Shown piece after piece: positions 1-6,628 of a DNA stretch of 9,109 nucleotides (positions within the stretch are counted from its first letter, which is position 1; every line of letters begins with the position of its first letter). Made by a program: the position numbers and the translations under genes. Source of the stretch: Rhodospirillales bacterium (GTDB lineage Bacteria > Pseudomonadota > Alphaproteobacteria > Rhodospirillales > JAOUPW01); NCBI GenBank assembly GCA_029879665.1, contig JAOUPW010000045.1, positions 1-9,109 on the forward strand, read 5' to 3'. The notes below the pieces were generated by a model, which searched no databases, had not been told where the DNA came from, and saw only the letters and a list, made by a program, of their open reading frames with translations.

Positions 1-2
1 TT

Positions 3-107
3 GAAAACATTCCGACGGATGAAAACCCGCGCACCGGAAAAATCACCGCGCTCAGCGTTATTGCCACCCTTGAAGGATTGGTCTCCCCGCTCAAGGTCGG
101 CACCTGA
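3..107 (+). CDS. C-terminal end of an unidentified protein (5' truncated by the window)
   Basis: An open frame enters from the left edge and ends at TGA 105-107, giving 34 residues (beginning ENIPTDENPRTGK and ending SPLKVGT). It lies only 3 bp before the ATG of the next gene on the same strand, so it is probably the upstream member of the same operon. The fragment has a hydrophilic, proline-containing stretch and then a more hydrophobic end, with no motif I can assign to a family. I considered DUF1611/DgcN, which can precede DgcA-like enolase-superfamily genes, but the tail does not resemble what I know of that family's C-terminus. Treat it as a real coding end of unknown function. Confidence 0.6.
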   Translation, partial: ENIPTDENPRTGKITALSVIATLEGLVSPLKVGT

Positions 108-110
108 CCC

Positions 111-1187
111 ATGATCGTTGAACGCCTCACCCTCACCCTGCTCCGGATGCCGCTGACAGTTCCCTACAAGCTGTCCCTGGGCGCGGTGGAGGCATTCGAC
201 ACCATTCTCATCCGGGCCGATGCGAATGGTGGAAAGTGGGGATATGGCGAGGCCACCATCCTGACCGGCTATACCTCGGAAACCATCATGGACAGTTGGC
301 GGATCAGCGGCGATATCGGAACGGCGATCATCGGCATGGACTCGAGGGAGGCCAAACGCATCCTCGCCGATCATCACCGAACCACGCCCTTCACCGCCAG
401 TGCCTTCGCCAGCGCACTGGAAATGATGGAAGACCATCCCCTGCTTCACGTCGAGAAACGAACCACCGTTCCCCTGCTCGCCATCCTTAACGCCACCGAT
501 GAATCGGGTATTGAAACAGAAATCGAAAGGGCGCTGACCGCCGGCTACGGCACCTTCAAAATCAAGGTCGGTTTTGATGCGGGGGCCGACCTGGAAAGGG
601 TGCGTTTTATTCAGAAGACGCTCAAGGGCCGTGCCCTGATCCGGCTTGACGGCAACCAGGGCTACCGCCGCGACGATGCGTGCCGCTTCGCTTCCGGCCT
701 TGATGCGAACGGGATCGAATTATTGGAACAGCCCTGCGACGCCGATGACTGGGACGCCGCCGTCGCCGTGGCCAGGGTTGCCGCCGTGCCCATGATGCTG
801 GACGAATCCATCTACGGCCTGGAAGATATCCGCCGCGCCGCGGATCTGGGAGCCGCCCGGTTCGTTAAACTGAAACTGATGAAGGCGGGCGGACTTGAGC
901 AACTGGCCGACGGGCTGAACCTGATCCGCGATCTGGGCATGACGCCGGTGCTGGGTAACGGCGTCGCCGCCGATGTCGGCTGCTGGATGGAAGCCTGCAT
1001 AGCGCGGAAGCACATCGGCAACGCCGGCGAAATGAACGGTTTTCTCAAACCGCGGACTCCTTTGTTCTCCCAACCAATGGCGGTGGCAAACGGATGTATG
1101 GTCCTGGAACCCGGAAATGCCCCGGAGCTGGACGAAGAGGTCCTCGCTTCCTACACTCTCGACTCCTTGTCCTTTCCCGGAAACTGA
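111..1187 (+). CDS. Enolase-superfamily enzyme, MLE/dipeptide-epimerase-like (racemase, epimerase or dehydratase of unknown substrate)
   Basis: This 358-residue protein has the size and two-domain plan of the mandelate racemase/muconate lactonizing enzyme family. An N-terminal capping domain (about 1-120) is followed by a TIM barrel. Visible barrel motifs are KIK at 150-152 (general acid/base lysine pair), metal ligands D180 in LDGN, E206 in LEQP and D231 in LDES, and K255 in KLMKAGG (second acid/base lysine on the opposite face; K253 is the less likely alternative). Lysines on both faces are the MLE/dipeptide-epimerase pattern and suit 1,1-proton transfer such as racemisation. At the strand-8 position many dipeptide epimerases have D-x-D, but here the sequence is GEMNG (306-310), so the substrate is probably different. 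DgcA (N-acetyl-glutamate racemase) is a relative to consider. The ATG at 111 follows the upstream stop by 3 bp, and the next gene starts 6 bp after this stop, which suggests an operon. The family is clear; the substrate is not known. Confidence 0.88.
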   Translation: MIVERLTLTLLRMPLTVPYKLSLGAVEAFDTILIRADANGGKWGYGEATILTGYTSETIMDSWRISGDIGTAIIGMDSREAKRILADHHRTTPFTASAFASALEMMEDHPLLHVEKRTTVPLLAILNATDESGIETEIERALTAGYGTFKIKVGFDAGADLERVRFIQKTLKGRALIRLDGNQGYRRDDACRFASGLDANGIELLEQPCDADDWDAAVAVARVAAVPMMLDESIYGLEDIRRAADLGAARFVKLKLMKAGGLEQLADGLNLIRDLGMTPVLGNGVAADVGCWMEACIARKHIGNAGEMNGFLKPRTPLFSQPMAVANGCMVLEPGNAPELDEEVLASYTLDSLSFPGN

Positions 1188-1193
1188 TCACGC

Positions 1194-1943
1194 ATGACTG
1201 GAATTGATCCTACTCTTCTGGCGCTCGCGACCATTGCCCTCATCCTGGGCGGCATGGCCAAGGGCACACTTGGGATTGGGTTGCCGATCATTGTCATTGC
1301 CATTCTCTCCAACTTCCTGCCCGTGGTTACCGTGCTAGCCATTGTCTCCCTGCCGATCCTGGCCACCAATTTTTGGCAGGCGGTCCATTCCGGCAATCTG
1401 ATGCGGCCGTTGAAACGGTTTTGGCTTCTGATCCTCTTTCTGATGACCGGGATCTGGCTGGGCGCCAAAATCGTCGTCAGCCTGGCGCCGGAAACCTTGT
1501 ATGCCGTCCTCGGCGTAGTGGTGGTTCTGTTCACCCTGACGGTTTATTTCAAGCCGCCGCGAACGTTGCCGGCGCGCCTGGAAAAATGGGTTTCGCCCGT
1601 GGCCGGGCTTACAGGCGGACTCCTTGGCGGTATTTCCACCGTCTGGGGACCGCCCATGATCATGTATTTCGTGATGCTGCGCCTGGACAAGGATGAATTC
1701 GTCCGTACCGTCGGTCTGGTGTGGTTTACCGCCGCCGTGCCCATGGTGATCGCCTACGCGGGAAACGGAATATTGACCAAAGACCTCGCGGTGGTCTCCC
1801 TGATTGCCTGTGTGCCTGGATTTATCGGCGTCGCCATCGGACAGGCCATTCGCAACCGGATCAATCAGGAAACTTTCCGCAAGGCCCTCCTTATCATCCT
1901 ATTCATTATCGGCCTCAACCTGATCCGCCGGGCATTTTTTTGA
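1194..1943 (+). CDS. TauE/SafE-family membrane permease (putative sulfite or organo-anion exporter)
   Basis: This 249-residue, strongly hydrophobic protein has about seven to eight predicted membrane segments arranged as two related halves, the usual TauE/SafE (PF01925) plan and length. The first half begins with a glycine-rich helix containing GGMAKGTLGIG (about 19-29). The second repeats the theme with GLTGGLLGG (138-146), followed by WGPP (151-154). Family members such as TauE and SafE are linked to export of sulfite or sulfoacetate, but many homologues have no tested substrate. The start ATG lies 6 bp after the previous stop, with GGAAA just upstream inside that gene's end. It sits between an enolase-superfamily gene and a CoA-transferase gene and is co-directional with both. 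A sulfite-export role would fit the SauS-like dehydrogenase gene encoded on the opposite strand, but that link is inference from proximity. Confidence 0.88.
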   Translation: MTGIDPTLLALATIALILGGMAKGTLGIGLPIIVIAILSNFLPVVTVLAIVSLPILATNFWQAVHSGNLMRPLKRFWLLILFLMTGIWLGAKIVVSLAPETLYAVLGVVVVLFTLTVYFKPPRTLPARLEKWVSPVAGLTGGLLGGISTVWGPPMIMYFVMLRLDKDEFVRTVGLVWFTAAVPMVIAYAGNGILTKDLAVVSLIACVPGFIGVAIGQAIRNRINQETFRKALLIILFIIGLNLIRRAFF

Positions 1944-1958
1944 TATCTTTGCACCCCC

Positions 1959-1964
1959 AGGAAA
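1959..1964 (+). promoter_or_regulatory. Ribosome binding site of the CoA-transferase gene
   Basis: AGGAAA lies four bases before the ATG at 1969 and inside the 25-bp gap after the permease stop codon. It supports this start. I see no promoter or terminator in the gap, so the gene is probably read through from upstream. Confidence 0.5.
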
Positions 1965-1968
1965 CCCC

Positions 1969-3126
1969 ATGCGCCCCCTCGATGATATAAAAGTGATCGA
2001 ATTCTGCCAGGTAGCTGCGGGACCGTTTTGCGGCATGCTGCTGGCCGACATGGGCGCCGACGTGATCAAGGTGGAACACCCGGCGGGCGGCGACAGCATG
2101 CGCCAGTGGCCGCCGCTGAACGATGGCTTCAGCGAAAACTTCGCTTCCGTCAATCGCAACAAGCGTTCCGTAGTCCTGGACCTGAAATCGGACGAAGGCC
2201 AACACGCGGCGCACGCGCTCGCCCTGTCGGCCGACGTGGTGATCGAGAATTTTCGCTCCGGAGTTCTGGCCCGGCTCGGGCTGGGGTATGAGGCGCTGGC
2301 AAAAGATAAGCCGAAGTTGATTTATTGTTCGATTTCCGCCTATGGGCAAAGCGGCCCCCGGGCCAGGGACGGCGGCTTCGACCTGACCGTGCAAGCCTTC
2401 AGCGGCGTCATGAGCGTCACCGGCGAGGCCGGCGGCGCGCCGGTCAAGTGCGGGGTGCCGATTTCCGATTTTTCCGCCGGACTTTACGGTGCCTACGCCA
2501 TTCTGTCGGCCCTGCACAAGGTTCGCCGGGGCGGCGAGGGCCAGCATATCGACGTTTCCATGCTGGGCGCGACGCTGGGCGTCGCGGCATTGCAGACCAG
2601 TGAATACTTCGGCACCGGCAAGGATCCGGTAAAACTGGGCTCCGCCCATCCCCGCAACGCGCCCTATCAGGCGTTCAAGGCCCGGGACGGCTACTTCGCC
2701 ATGGCCGCCGGCAACGATAAACTGTGGCGAGCGGTGTGCGATATTACCGGCCATCCGGAATTATTTTCGGATCCCCGCTTCAACACCACCCCCGACCGCG
2801 CCGCCAATCAAACTGAACTGAAAGACATTCTGGAAACAATCTTCACGGAACGGGACGCGGCGGACTGGATCGCGGCTTTCAACGACTGCGGCGTTCCCTG
2901 TACGCCCATCAACACCTATTCCCAGGCCCTGGCGGATGCGCAGGTGGCGCACATGGGCTGGGTGCGGGACCTGGAACTGCCCTCCGGCGCCAAGACCAAG
3001 ACCTTCGCCTCACCGGTAGGGATGAGCGCGGAAACGCTGGATATTTTCAGGCCGCCGCCGGACCTGGGCGCCCATACGGATGAAGTGCTCGCGGAAATCG
3101 GGTTGAAAAAACCGGATTCGGACTGA
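1969..3126 (+). CDS. CaiB/BaiF (class III) CoA-transferase
   Basis: This 385-residue protein matches the family III CoA-transferases (formyl-CoA transferase, CaiB, BaiF, succinyl-CoA:carboxylate transferases), which move CoA from an acyl-CoA donor to a carboxylate as interlocked dimers. Family signatures run in order: an N-terminal glycine-rich nucleotide-like fold with LLADMGADVIKVEHP (24-38), the NKRSVVLDLK segment (64-73), IENFRSG (92-98), SISAYGQSGP (121-130), and the catalytic aspartate D167 in GVPISDFSAG, the residue that forms the acyl anhydride in this family. EGQHIDVSM follows, and the C-terminal part carries the usual DPRF and GVPCTP motifs. Length is typical. The gene ends the plus-strand train, 12 bp from a convergent gene's stop codon. 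It could load CoA onto a substrate handled by the enolase-superfamily enzyme, or be an alternative to the ATP-driven ligase on the other strand. The substrate cannot be read from the sequence. Confidence 0.93.
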   Translation: MRPLDDIKVIEFCQVAAGPFCGMLLADMGADVIKVEHPAGGDSMRQWPPLNDGFSENFASVNRNKRSVVLDLKSDEGQHAAHALALSADVVIENFRSGVLARLGLGYEALAKDKPKLIYCSISAYGQSGPRARDGGFDLTVQAFSGVMSVTGEAGGAPVKCGVPISDFSAGLYGAYAILSALHKVRRGGEGQHIDVSMLGATLGVAALQTSEYFGTGKDPVKLGSAHPRNAPYQAFKARDGYFAMAAGNDKLWRAVCDITGHPELFSDPRFNTTPDRAANQTELKDILETIFTERDAADWIAAFNDCGVPCTPINTYSQALADAQVAHMGWVRDLELPSGAKTKTFASPVGMSAETLDIFRPPPDLGAHTDEVLAEIGLKKPDSD

Positions 3127-3138
3127 CGCCAGGCAAGG

Positions 3139-4011
3139 CTAGCCGCTTAACGCTTCCTTCACCGCAGCCCCCGCGTGCGACGGAGTATCCAGCAAGGTGA
3201 CGCCGGCGGATTTCAGCGCGTCTCGCTTGGACTGATACGTTCCTTTGTTGCCGATAACGATCGCCCCGGCGTGGCCCATTTTCTTGCCCTTCGGGGCCGC
3301 GCCGCCGGCGATGAAGGCGCAAACCGGCTTTTTCATGGTGGCGGCGTATTCAGCGGCCTCTTCTTCCATGACGCCGCCGATTTCCCCGACCATGACGATC
3401 GCTTCGGTGCGGGGGTCGTTGTCCAGTTCCACCAGCGCGTCTTTGGTGGTGGTGCCGATGATGGGATCGCCGCCGATGCCGATGAAGGACGAAATGCCGA
3501 GCCCCGCCTGCACCACATTCAGGCAGAAAAGCGTCCCCAGGCTGCCACTACGGGAAATGACGCCGACCTTGCCGACCTTGAAGATGTTCTCGTTAAACGC
3601 CGGCATGAACCCGGTAATGGTTTCCCCGGCGGTGACCGCACCCGCCGTGTTGGGGCCAAGCACCCTGGTTCCCCGTTCGCGGGCGGCGGCAAGGAAATAC
3701 ATCACGTCCTGCACCGGAACATGTTCGGTCAGCGCCACAATACCCTTGGCCCCGGCTTCGATGGCATCCAGGGCGGCGGCCTTGACGCCCAGGGGCGGGA
3801 TGAACAAAACGGAATAATCGAAACCGCCATCGTTCATGGCCTCGACCGCGCTGGCGTATACGGGAACGCCGCAGTGGGTGATGCCGGCTTTTTTCGGATT
3901 GACGCCGCCGACGATGTTGGTGCCGTACTCCATCATACGTTCGGTCCAGAAGGTACCTTGCTTGCCGGTGATGCCTTGGATCAAAACCTTGTCCGTGCCG
4001 CGTACAATCAT
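3139..4011 (-). CDS. ADP-forming acyl-CoA ligase, alpha subunit (SucD-type; succinyl/malyl/sulfoacetyl-CoA ligase candidate)
   Basis: This 290-residue protein is the alpha subunit of a succinyl-CoA synthetase-type ligase and has the standard length for SucD. It begins with a CoA-binding Rossmann domain (QGITGKQG, 12-19, then the GGVNPKKAG segment), then LGPNTAG, and a ligase domain with SRSGSLG, IGIGGDP and MVGEIGG. The active-site histidine that carries the phosphate is H247 in GHAGAI, matching H246/H247 of the E. coli enzyme. The start ATG overlaps the beta-subunit stop as ATGA, with a strong GGAGG at 4019-4023 seven bases upstream, so the two subunits are translationally coupled. It is the last gene of the minus-strand train. 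It lies with a transporter and an acylating aldehyde dehydrogenase instead of TCA-cycle genes, so it is probably not the housekeeping enzyme. SauD of sulfoacetate catabolism and MtkB (malate-CoA ligase) are the relatives to test. Confidence 0.92.
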   Translation of the reverse strand: MIVRGTDKVLIQGITGKQGTFWTERMMEYGTNIVGGVNPKKAGITHCGVPVYASAVEAMNDGGFDYSVLFIPPLGVKAAALDAIEAGAKGIVALTEHVPVQDVMYFLAAARERGTRVLGPNTAGAVTAGETITGFMPAFNENIFKVGKVGVISRSGSLGTLFCLNVVQAGLGISSFIGIGGDPIIGTTTKDALVELDNDPRTEAIVMVGEIGGVMEEEAAEYAATMKKPVCAFIAGGAAPKGKKMGHAGAIVIGNKGTYQSKRDALKSAGVTLLDTPSHAGAAVKEALSG

Positions 4012-5132
4012 TTCGCCGCCTCCACCGCCGCCTTGGATGCATCGTCCATGGTCGCGTAAGGATCCATGTTAAGTCGGTCCTTCAGCATGGCGACGGCTTC
4101 CACGTCGCCGGTGCCGTGGATGGAGAAAAACACCGGCAAATCCGGTTTCAGTTCCTCCCAGGCGTTAATTACCCCTTCGGTCATGACGTCGGTACGGGCG
4201 AAGGCGCCGCAGAAGTTGACGACCAGGCTTTTGACGCGGGGGTTGGCGAGCACCAGTTCCAGCGCCGGTTTGGCCAAGGTGTAGGATTCGCCGCCGATCT
4301 CCAGGAAATTGGCGGGAGCACCACCGAAGTGCCGCACCACATCCATGGTGGTCATGGTCAGGCCGGCGCCGTTGGCGAGCACGGCAACATCGCCGTCAAG
4401 TTCGATGAATTTAAGGCTCTGTTCCTTGCCCTTTTTTTCAAGTGCAGTCAATTTGTCCGGTGTCCCGGCAGGCGCGGTTTCGGGCTGGCGTACAATCGCC
4501 GAATCATCCATCACAAATTTGCAGTCCAACGCGACAATGCCGCCGTCCACCGTTATCACCAAGGGATTGATTTCCAGCAGTTCGGCGTCATAGGCACGGT
4601 AAGCTTCGTACAGCTTGACCAGCGTCGTCGCAACGTCGCCGGCTGCGGCGCCGAGATCAAGCCCGTCAAGCAGGTCATCGGCGGCGGAAAGGTCAAAACC
4701 TTTGCGGATATCCACCTCGGCCCGGCGCACGCTGGCAGGATCCTTTTCCGCCACCTCTTCGATATCCATGCCGCCTTGGGTGGAAAACATCACCACCGGC
4801 CCCTTGGAAACGGAATCGTTGAGAACCGCGGCATAAAGTTCGCGGGCGATGGCGGCGCGTTGTTCGATCAGGACCTTTTCGACCCTGTGGCCGGCGATTT
4901 CCATGCCGAGGATGGCCTGGGCCGCGACCTTGGCTTCGCCGTCGCTGTCGGCGGTCTTGATGCCGCCGGCCTTGCCCCGCTTCCCGGTGGGCACCTGGGC
5001 CTTGACCACCACCGCGCCCAGCTCGGCCGCGGCATGGGCGGCCTCCTCGGGTGTGGAGGCGACGCGCCCGCCGGGAACAGGAATGCCGTGGGCGGCAAGA
5101 AGGGGCTTCGCCGCGTGCTCCTCGAAATTCAT
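4008..5132 (-). CDS. ADP-forming acyl-CoA ligase, beta subunit (SucC-type, ATP-grasp)
   Basis: This 374-residue protein is the nucleotide-binding partner of the alpha subunit that follows with a 4-bp overlap. An ATP-grasp domain fills the first half (KRGKAGGIK at 51-59 is the nucleotide loop; N189 in EINPL and D203 in ALDCK match the Mg-binding residues N199 and D213 of E. coli SucC). The ligase/CoA domain follows, with NGAGLTM (254-260) and PANFLEIGG (273-281). It is slightly shorter than E. coli SucC (388). Two regions differ from true succinyl-CoA synthetases: the segment before RGKAGG reads VPTGK instead of the usual VHAGG, and the substrate-proximal loop reads NFCGAFARTD (306-315) instead of NIFGGIVRCD. 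Both suggest a carboxylate other than succinate, which is my inference. AAGGA lies about nine bases before the ATG in the 20-bp gap after the dehydrogenase gene. SauC and MtkA are the closest functional guesses. Confidence 0.91.
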   Translation of the reverse strand: MNFEEHAAKPLLAAHGIPVPGGRVASTPEEAAHAAAELGAVVVKAQVPTGKRGKAGGIKTADSDGEAKVAAQAILGMEIAGHRVEKVLIEQRAAIARELYAAVLNDSVSKGPVVMFSTQGGMDIEEVAEKDPASVRRAEVDIRKGFDLSAADDLLDGLDLGAAAGDVATTLVKLYEAYRAYDAELLEINPLVITVDGGIVALDCKFVMDDSAIVRQPETAPAGTPDKLTALEKKGKEQSLKFIELDGDVAVLANGAGLTMTTMDVVRHFGGAPANFLEIGGESYTLAKPALELVLANPRVKSLVVNFCGAFARTDVMTEGVINAWEELKPDLPVFFSIHGTGDVEAVAMLKDRLNMDPYATMDDASKAAVEAAK

Positions 5133-5152
5133 GAGCGGTTTTCCTTCGCTAC

Positions 5153-6586
5153 TTACTTGCCGTACCGCGCCCAGTAGGCGCCGAACAGGGCTTCTTCCGA
5201 AGGCTTGTCCTCGGGGATGGTGGTAACCAAATGGGTGACGTTGATGAAATGGCGGACGTTGAGGTTTTCAGAAATGGAATTCCCAGCCCAGGTACCGCAG
5301 CCCATGGAAAGAGTGAAGTTGAGGCCGTTATCGAAACTGCCGCCGTTGCCGAAAGTATGCGCCTGGTTGACCAGCACGCGGACGACGTCAAGCTCCTCGG
5401 CCAAGCGCCGATAGTGATCGGAATTTTTGGTGTGGATACCGACCGAATGGCCCATGCCTTGATAATCAAGCACGTTGCGCACCTGCGTCAGCGCAGCGTC
5501 GAAACCGGAGGCGCGGTAAACGGTCAAAACCAAGGATAATTTTTCGCCGGAAAAGGGATGCTCAGGGCCGGCGCCTTCGTCTTCGACCATGAAAAATTTG
5601 CACCCCGCCGCTTCATCCGGCAGGCCGGCTTCGCGGGCGAAGACGTCCGCGTCCTTGGCGATCACCCTGCGGTTGAGGTGCCCATTGACCCAGAGGGTTT
5701 CCTGGATTTTCCGCTTTTCTTCCTCCGTCGCCAGATAGCCGCCAGCCCGCTTGAGCGCGGCGATGGCGTCATCGTACACGTCATCCAGAATGGTGACGGA
5801 ATTTTCCGACGAACACGAGGTCGAATTATCGAAAATCTTGGAAGCGCATATTTTTTTCGCAGCGTCATCCAAATCGGCGGTGGAATCGATGATTACCGGC
5901 ACATTGCCGGCACCGACGCCGATCGCAGGGGTGCCGCTGGAATAGGCCCGGCGCACATTATTTTGCGAACCCGTCACGACCACCAAGTCGCAGGCTTCCA
6001 TAAGCGCTTGCGTCAGCGCCTTGTTCACCGGAGCGGGCAACACCTGCACCAGATCGGCCGGCAGGCCGGTTTTTTCCAGCTCGGCGCGCATGTAATCTAC
6101 GATTTTTCCGGTGGTGCTTGCGCCCGCCGGCGACGGTGCGATGATCACCGCGTTACGGCCCTTGATCGCCATCATCGCCTTGTTGGCCGGCGTCGCCGCC
6201 GGATTTGTCGAGGGCACCACGGCACCGACCACACCCACCGGTTTAGCGTATTTAACAATTCCCTTTGCTTTGTCTTCCTCGATCACACCGACGGTCTTGG
6301 CCCGGAGAAGATCGCGAAGGGCGCCGAAATTCTTGCGCTGGTTTTTGGTAATCTTATCGGCAACGTTGCCGAGTCCAGTGTCGGCAACCGCCAGTTCCGC
6401 CAACTCCCGAGCCCGTTCCGGCTTGTAGATCGCCCAGGCCAGCGCCGTCACCGCTTCATCGACCCGGGCCTGATCGGCATTGGCGAATACCGCCATCGCG
6501 GACCGCGCCTTGGCAACCAAACCGTTGACGATATCCACTTCCTTGGACTCAGCGCCTTGCTGGCCGGCGGGTGCAGGCTGGCTCAT
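5153..6586 (-). CDS. sauS: CoA-acylating aldehyde dehydrogenase, sulfoacetaldehyde dehydrogenase (SauS)-like
   Basis: This 477-residue protein belongs to the CoA-acylating aldehyde dehydrogenase branch (EutE/PduP/AdhE-N/SauS), which interconverts an acyl-CoA plus NAD(P)H with an aldehyde plus CoA through a cysteine thioester. Seen in order: the helical N-terminus with TGLGNVADK, the cofactor-domain segment VPSTNPAATP and NKAMMAIKGRNA, the VVTGSQNNVR and GVGAGNVPVIID region, the catalytic C258 in STSCSSEN, then PFSGEKLS, NQAHTFGNGG and the C-terminal LSMGCGTWAGNS. From memory, whole segments (the IYKPE stretch, QNNVRRAYSSGTP, the ALFGAYWARYGK end) resemble acylating sulfoacetaldehyde dehydrogenase SauS more than EutE or PduP. 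The start ATG has GGAG about ten bases upstream. It lies between the TctA gene (31-bp gap) and the ligase beta gene (20-bp gap), which supports an acid, acyl-CoA, aldehyde sequence. Family is certain; the sulfonate substrate is probable but unproven. Confidence 0.88.
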   Translation of the reverse strand: MSQPAPAGQQGAESKEVDIVNGLVAKARSAMAVFANADQARVDEAVTALAWAIYKPERARELAELAVADTGLGNVADKITKNQRKNFGALRDLLRAKTVGVIEEDKAKGIVKYAKPVGVVGAVVPSTNPAATPANKAMMAIKGRNAVIIAPSPAGASTTGKIVDYMRAELEKTGLPADLVQVLPAPVNKALTQALMEACDLVVVTGSQNNVRRAYSSGTPAIGVGAGNVPVIIDSTADLDDAAKKICASKIFDNSTSCSSENSVTILDDVYDDAIAALKRAGGYLATEEEKRKIQETLWVNGHLNRRVIAKDADVFAREAGLPDEAAGCKFFMVEDEGAGPEHPFSGEKLSLVLTVYRASGFDAALTQVRNVLDYQGMGHSVGIHTKNSDHYRRLAEELDVVRVLVNQAHTFGNGGSFDNGLNFTLSMGCGTWAGNSISENLNVRHFINVTHLVTTIPEDKPSEEALFGAYWARYGK

Positions 6587-6606
6587 ATTATTAATCTCCA
6601 GTCATT

Positions 6607-6628
6607 TTAAATCCGCGTTAAATCCGCG
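6607..6628. repeat. Exact 11-bp tandem duplication at the tctA stop codon
   Basis: TTAAATCCGCG occurs twice without interruption (6607-6617 and 6618-6628). On the coding (minus) strand this is CGCGGATTTAA twice, so the first copy supplies the last residues and TAA stop of TctA and the second copy is an untranslated echo just after it. The upstream copy lies in the 31-bp gap before the dehydrogenase gene. It looks like a slippage duplication with no effect on the protein. Confidence 0.8.

Noticed and set aside
3..107. The left-edge fragment as the end of a DUF1611/DgcN-type N-acetyltransferase paired with a DgcA racemase
   Set aside because: The pairing would be attractive, but the 34 visible residues do not match the tail expected for that family, so I could not support it.
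1915..2754. 279-codon minus-strand open frame across the permease end and CoA-transferase gene
   Set aside because: It crosses two genuine genes on the other strand and shows no motif; the CoA-transferase reading includes the catalytic aspartate and all family signatures.
3139..5132. The ligase pair as the housekeeping TCA-cycle succinyl-CoA synthetase
   Set aside because: The catalytic residues fit, but the genes lie with a transporter and acylating dehydrogenase and not with sucAB or mdh, and the substrate loop of the beta subunit differs. Not fully excluded without an assay.
3175..5177. Long plus-strand open frames (294 and 353 codons) opposite the ligase genes
   Set aside because: They are antisense to two clear, full-length, motif-bearing genes and have low-complexity composition typical of GC-rich shadow frames. 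No family motif is visible in them.
5558..6610. 350-codon plus-strand open frame opposite the aldehyde dehydrogenase
   Set aside because: The minus-strand frame has the complete dehydrogenase with catalytic cysteine. The opposite frame has no recognisable domain and arises from third-position GC bias.
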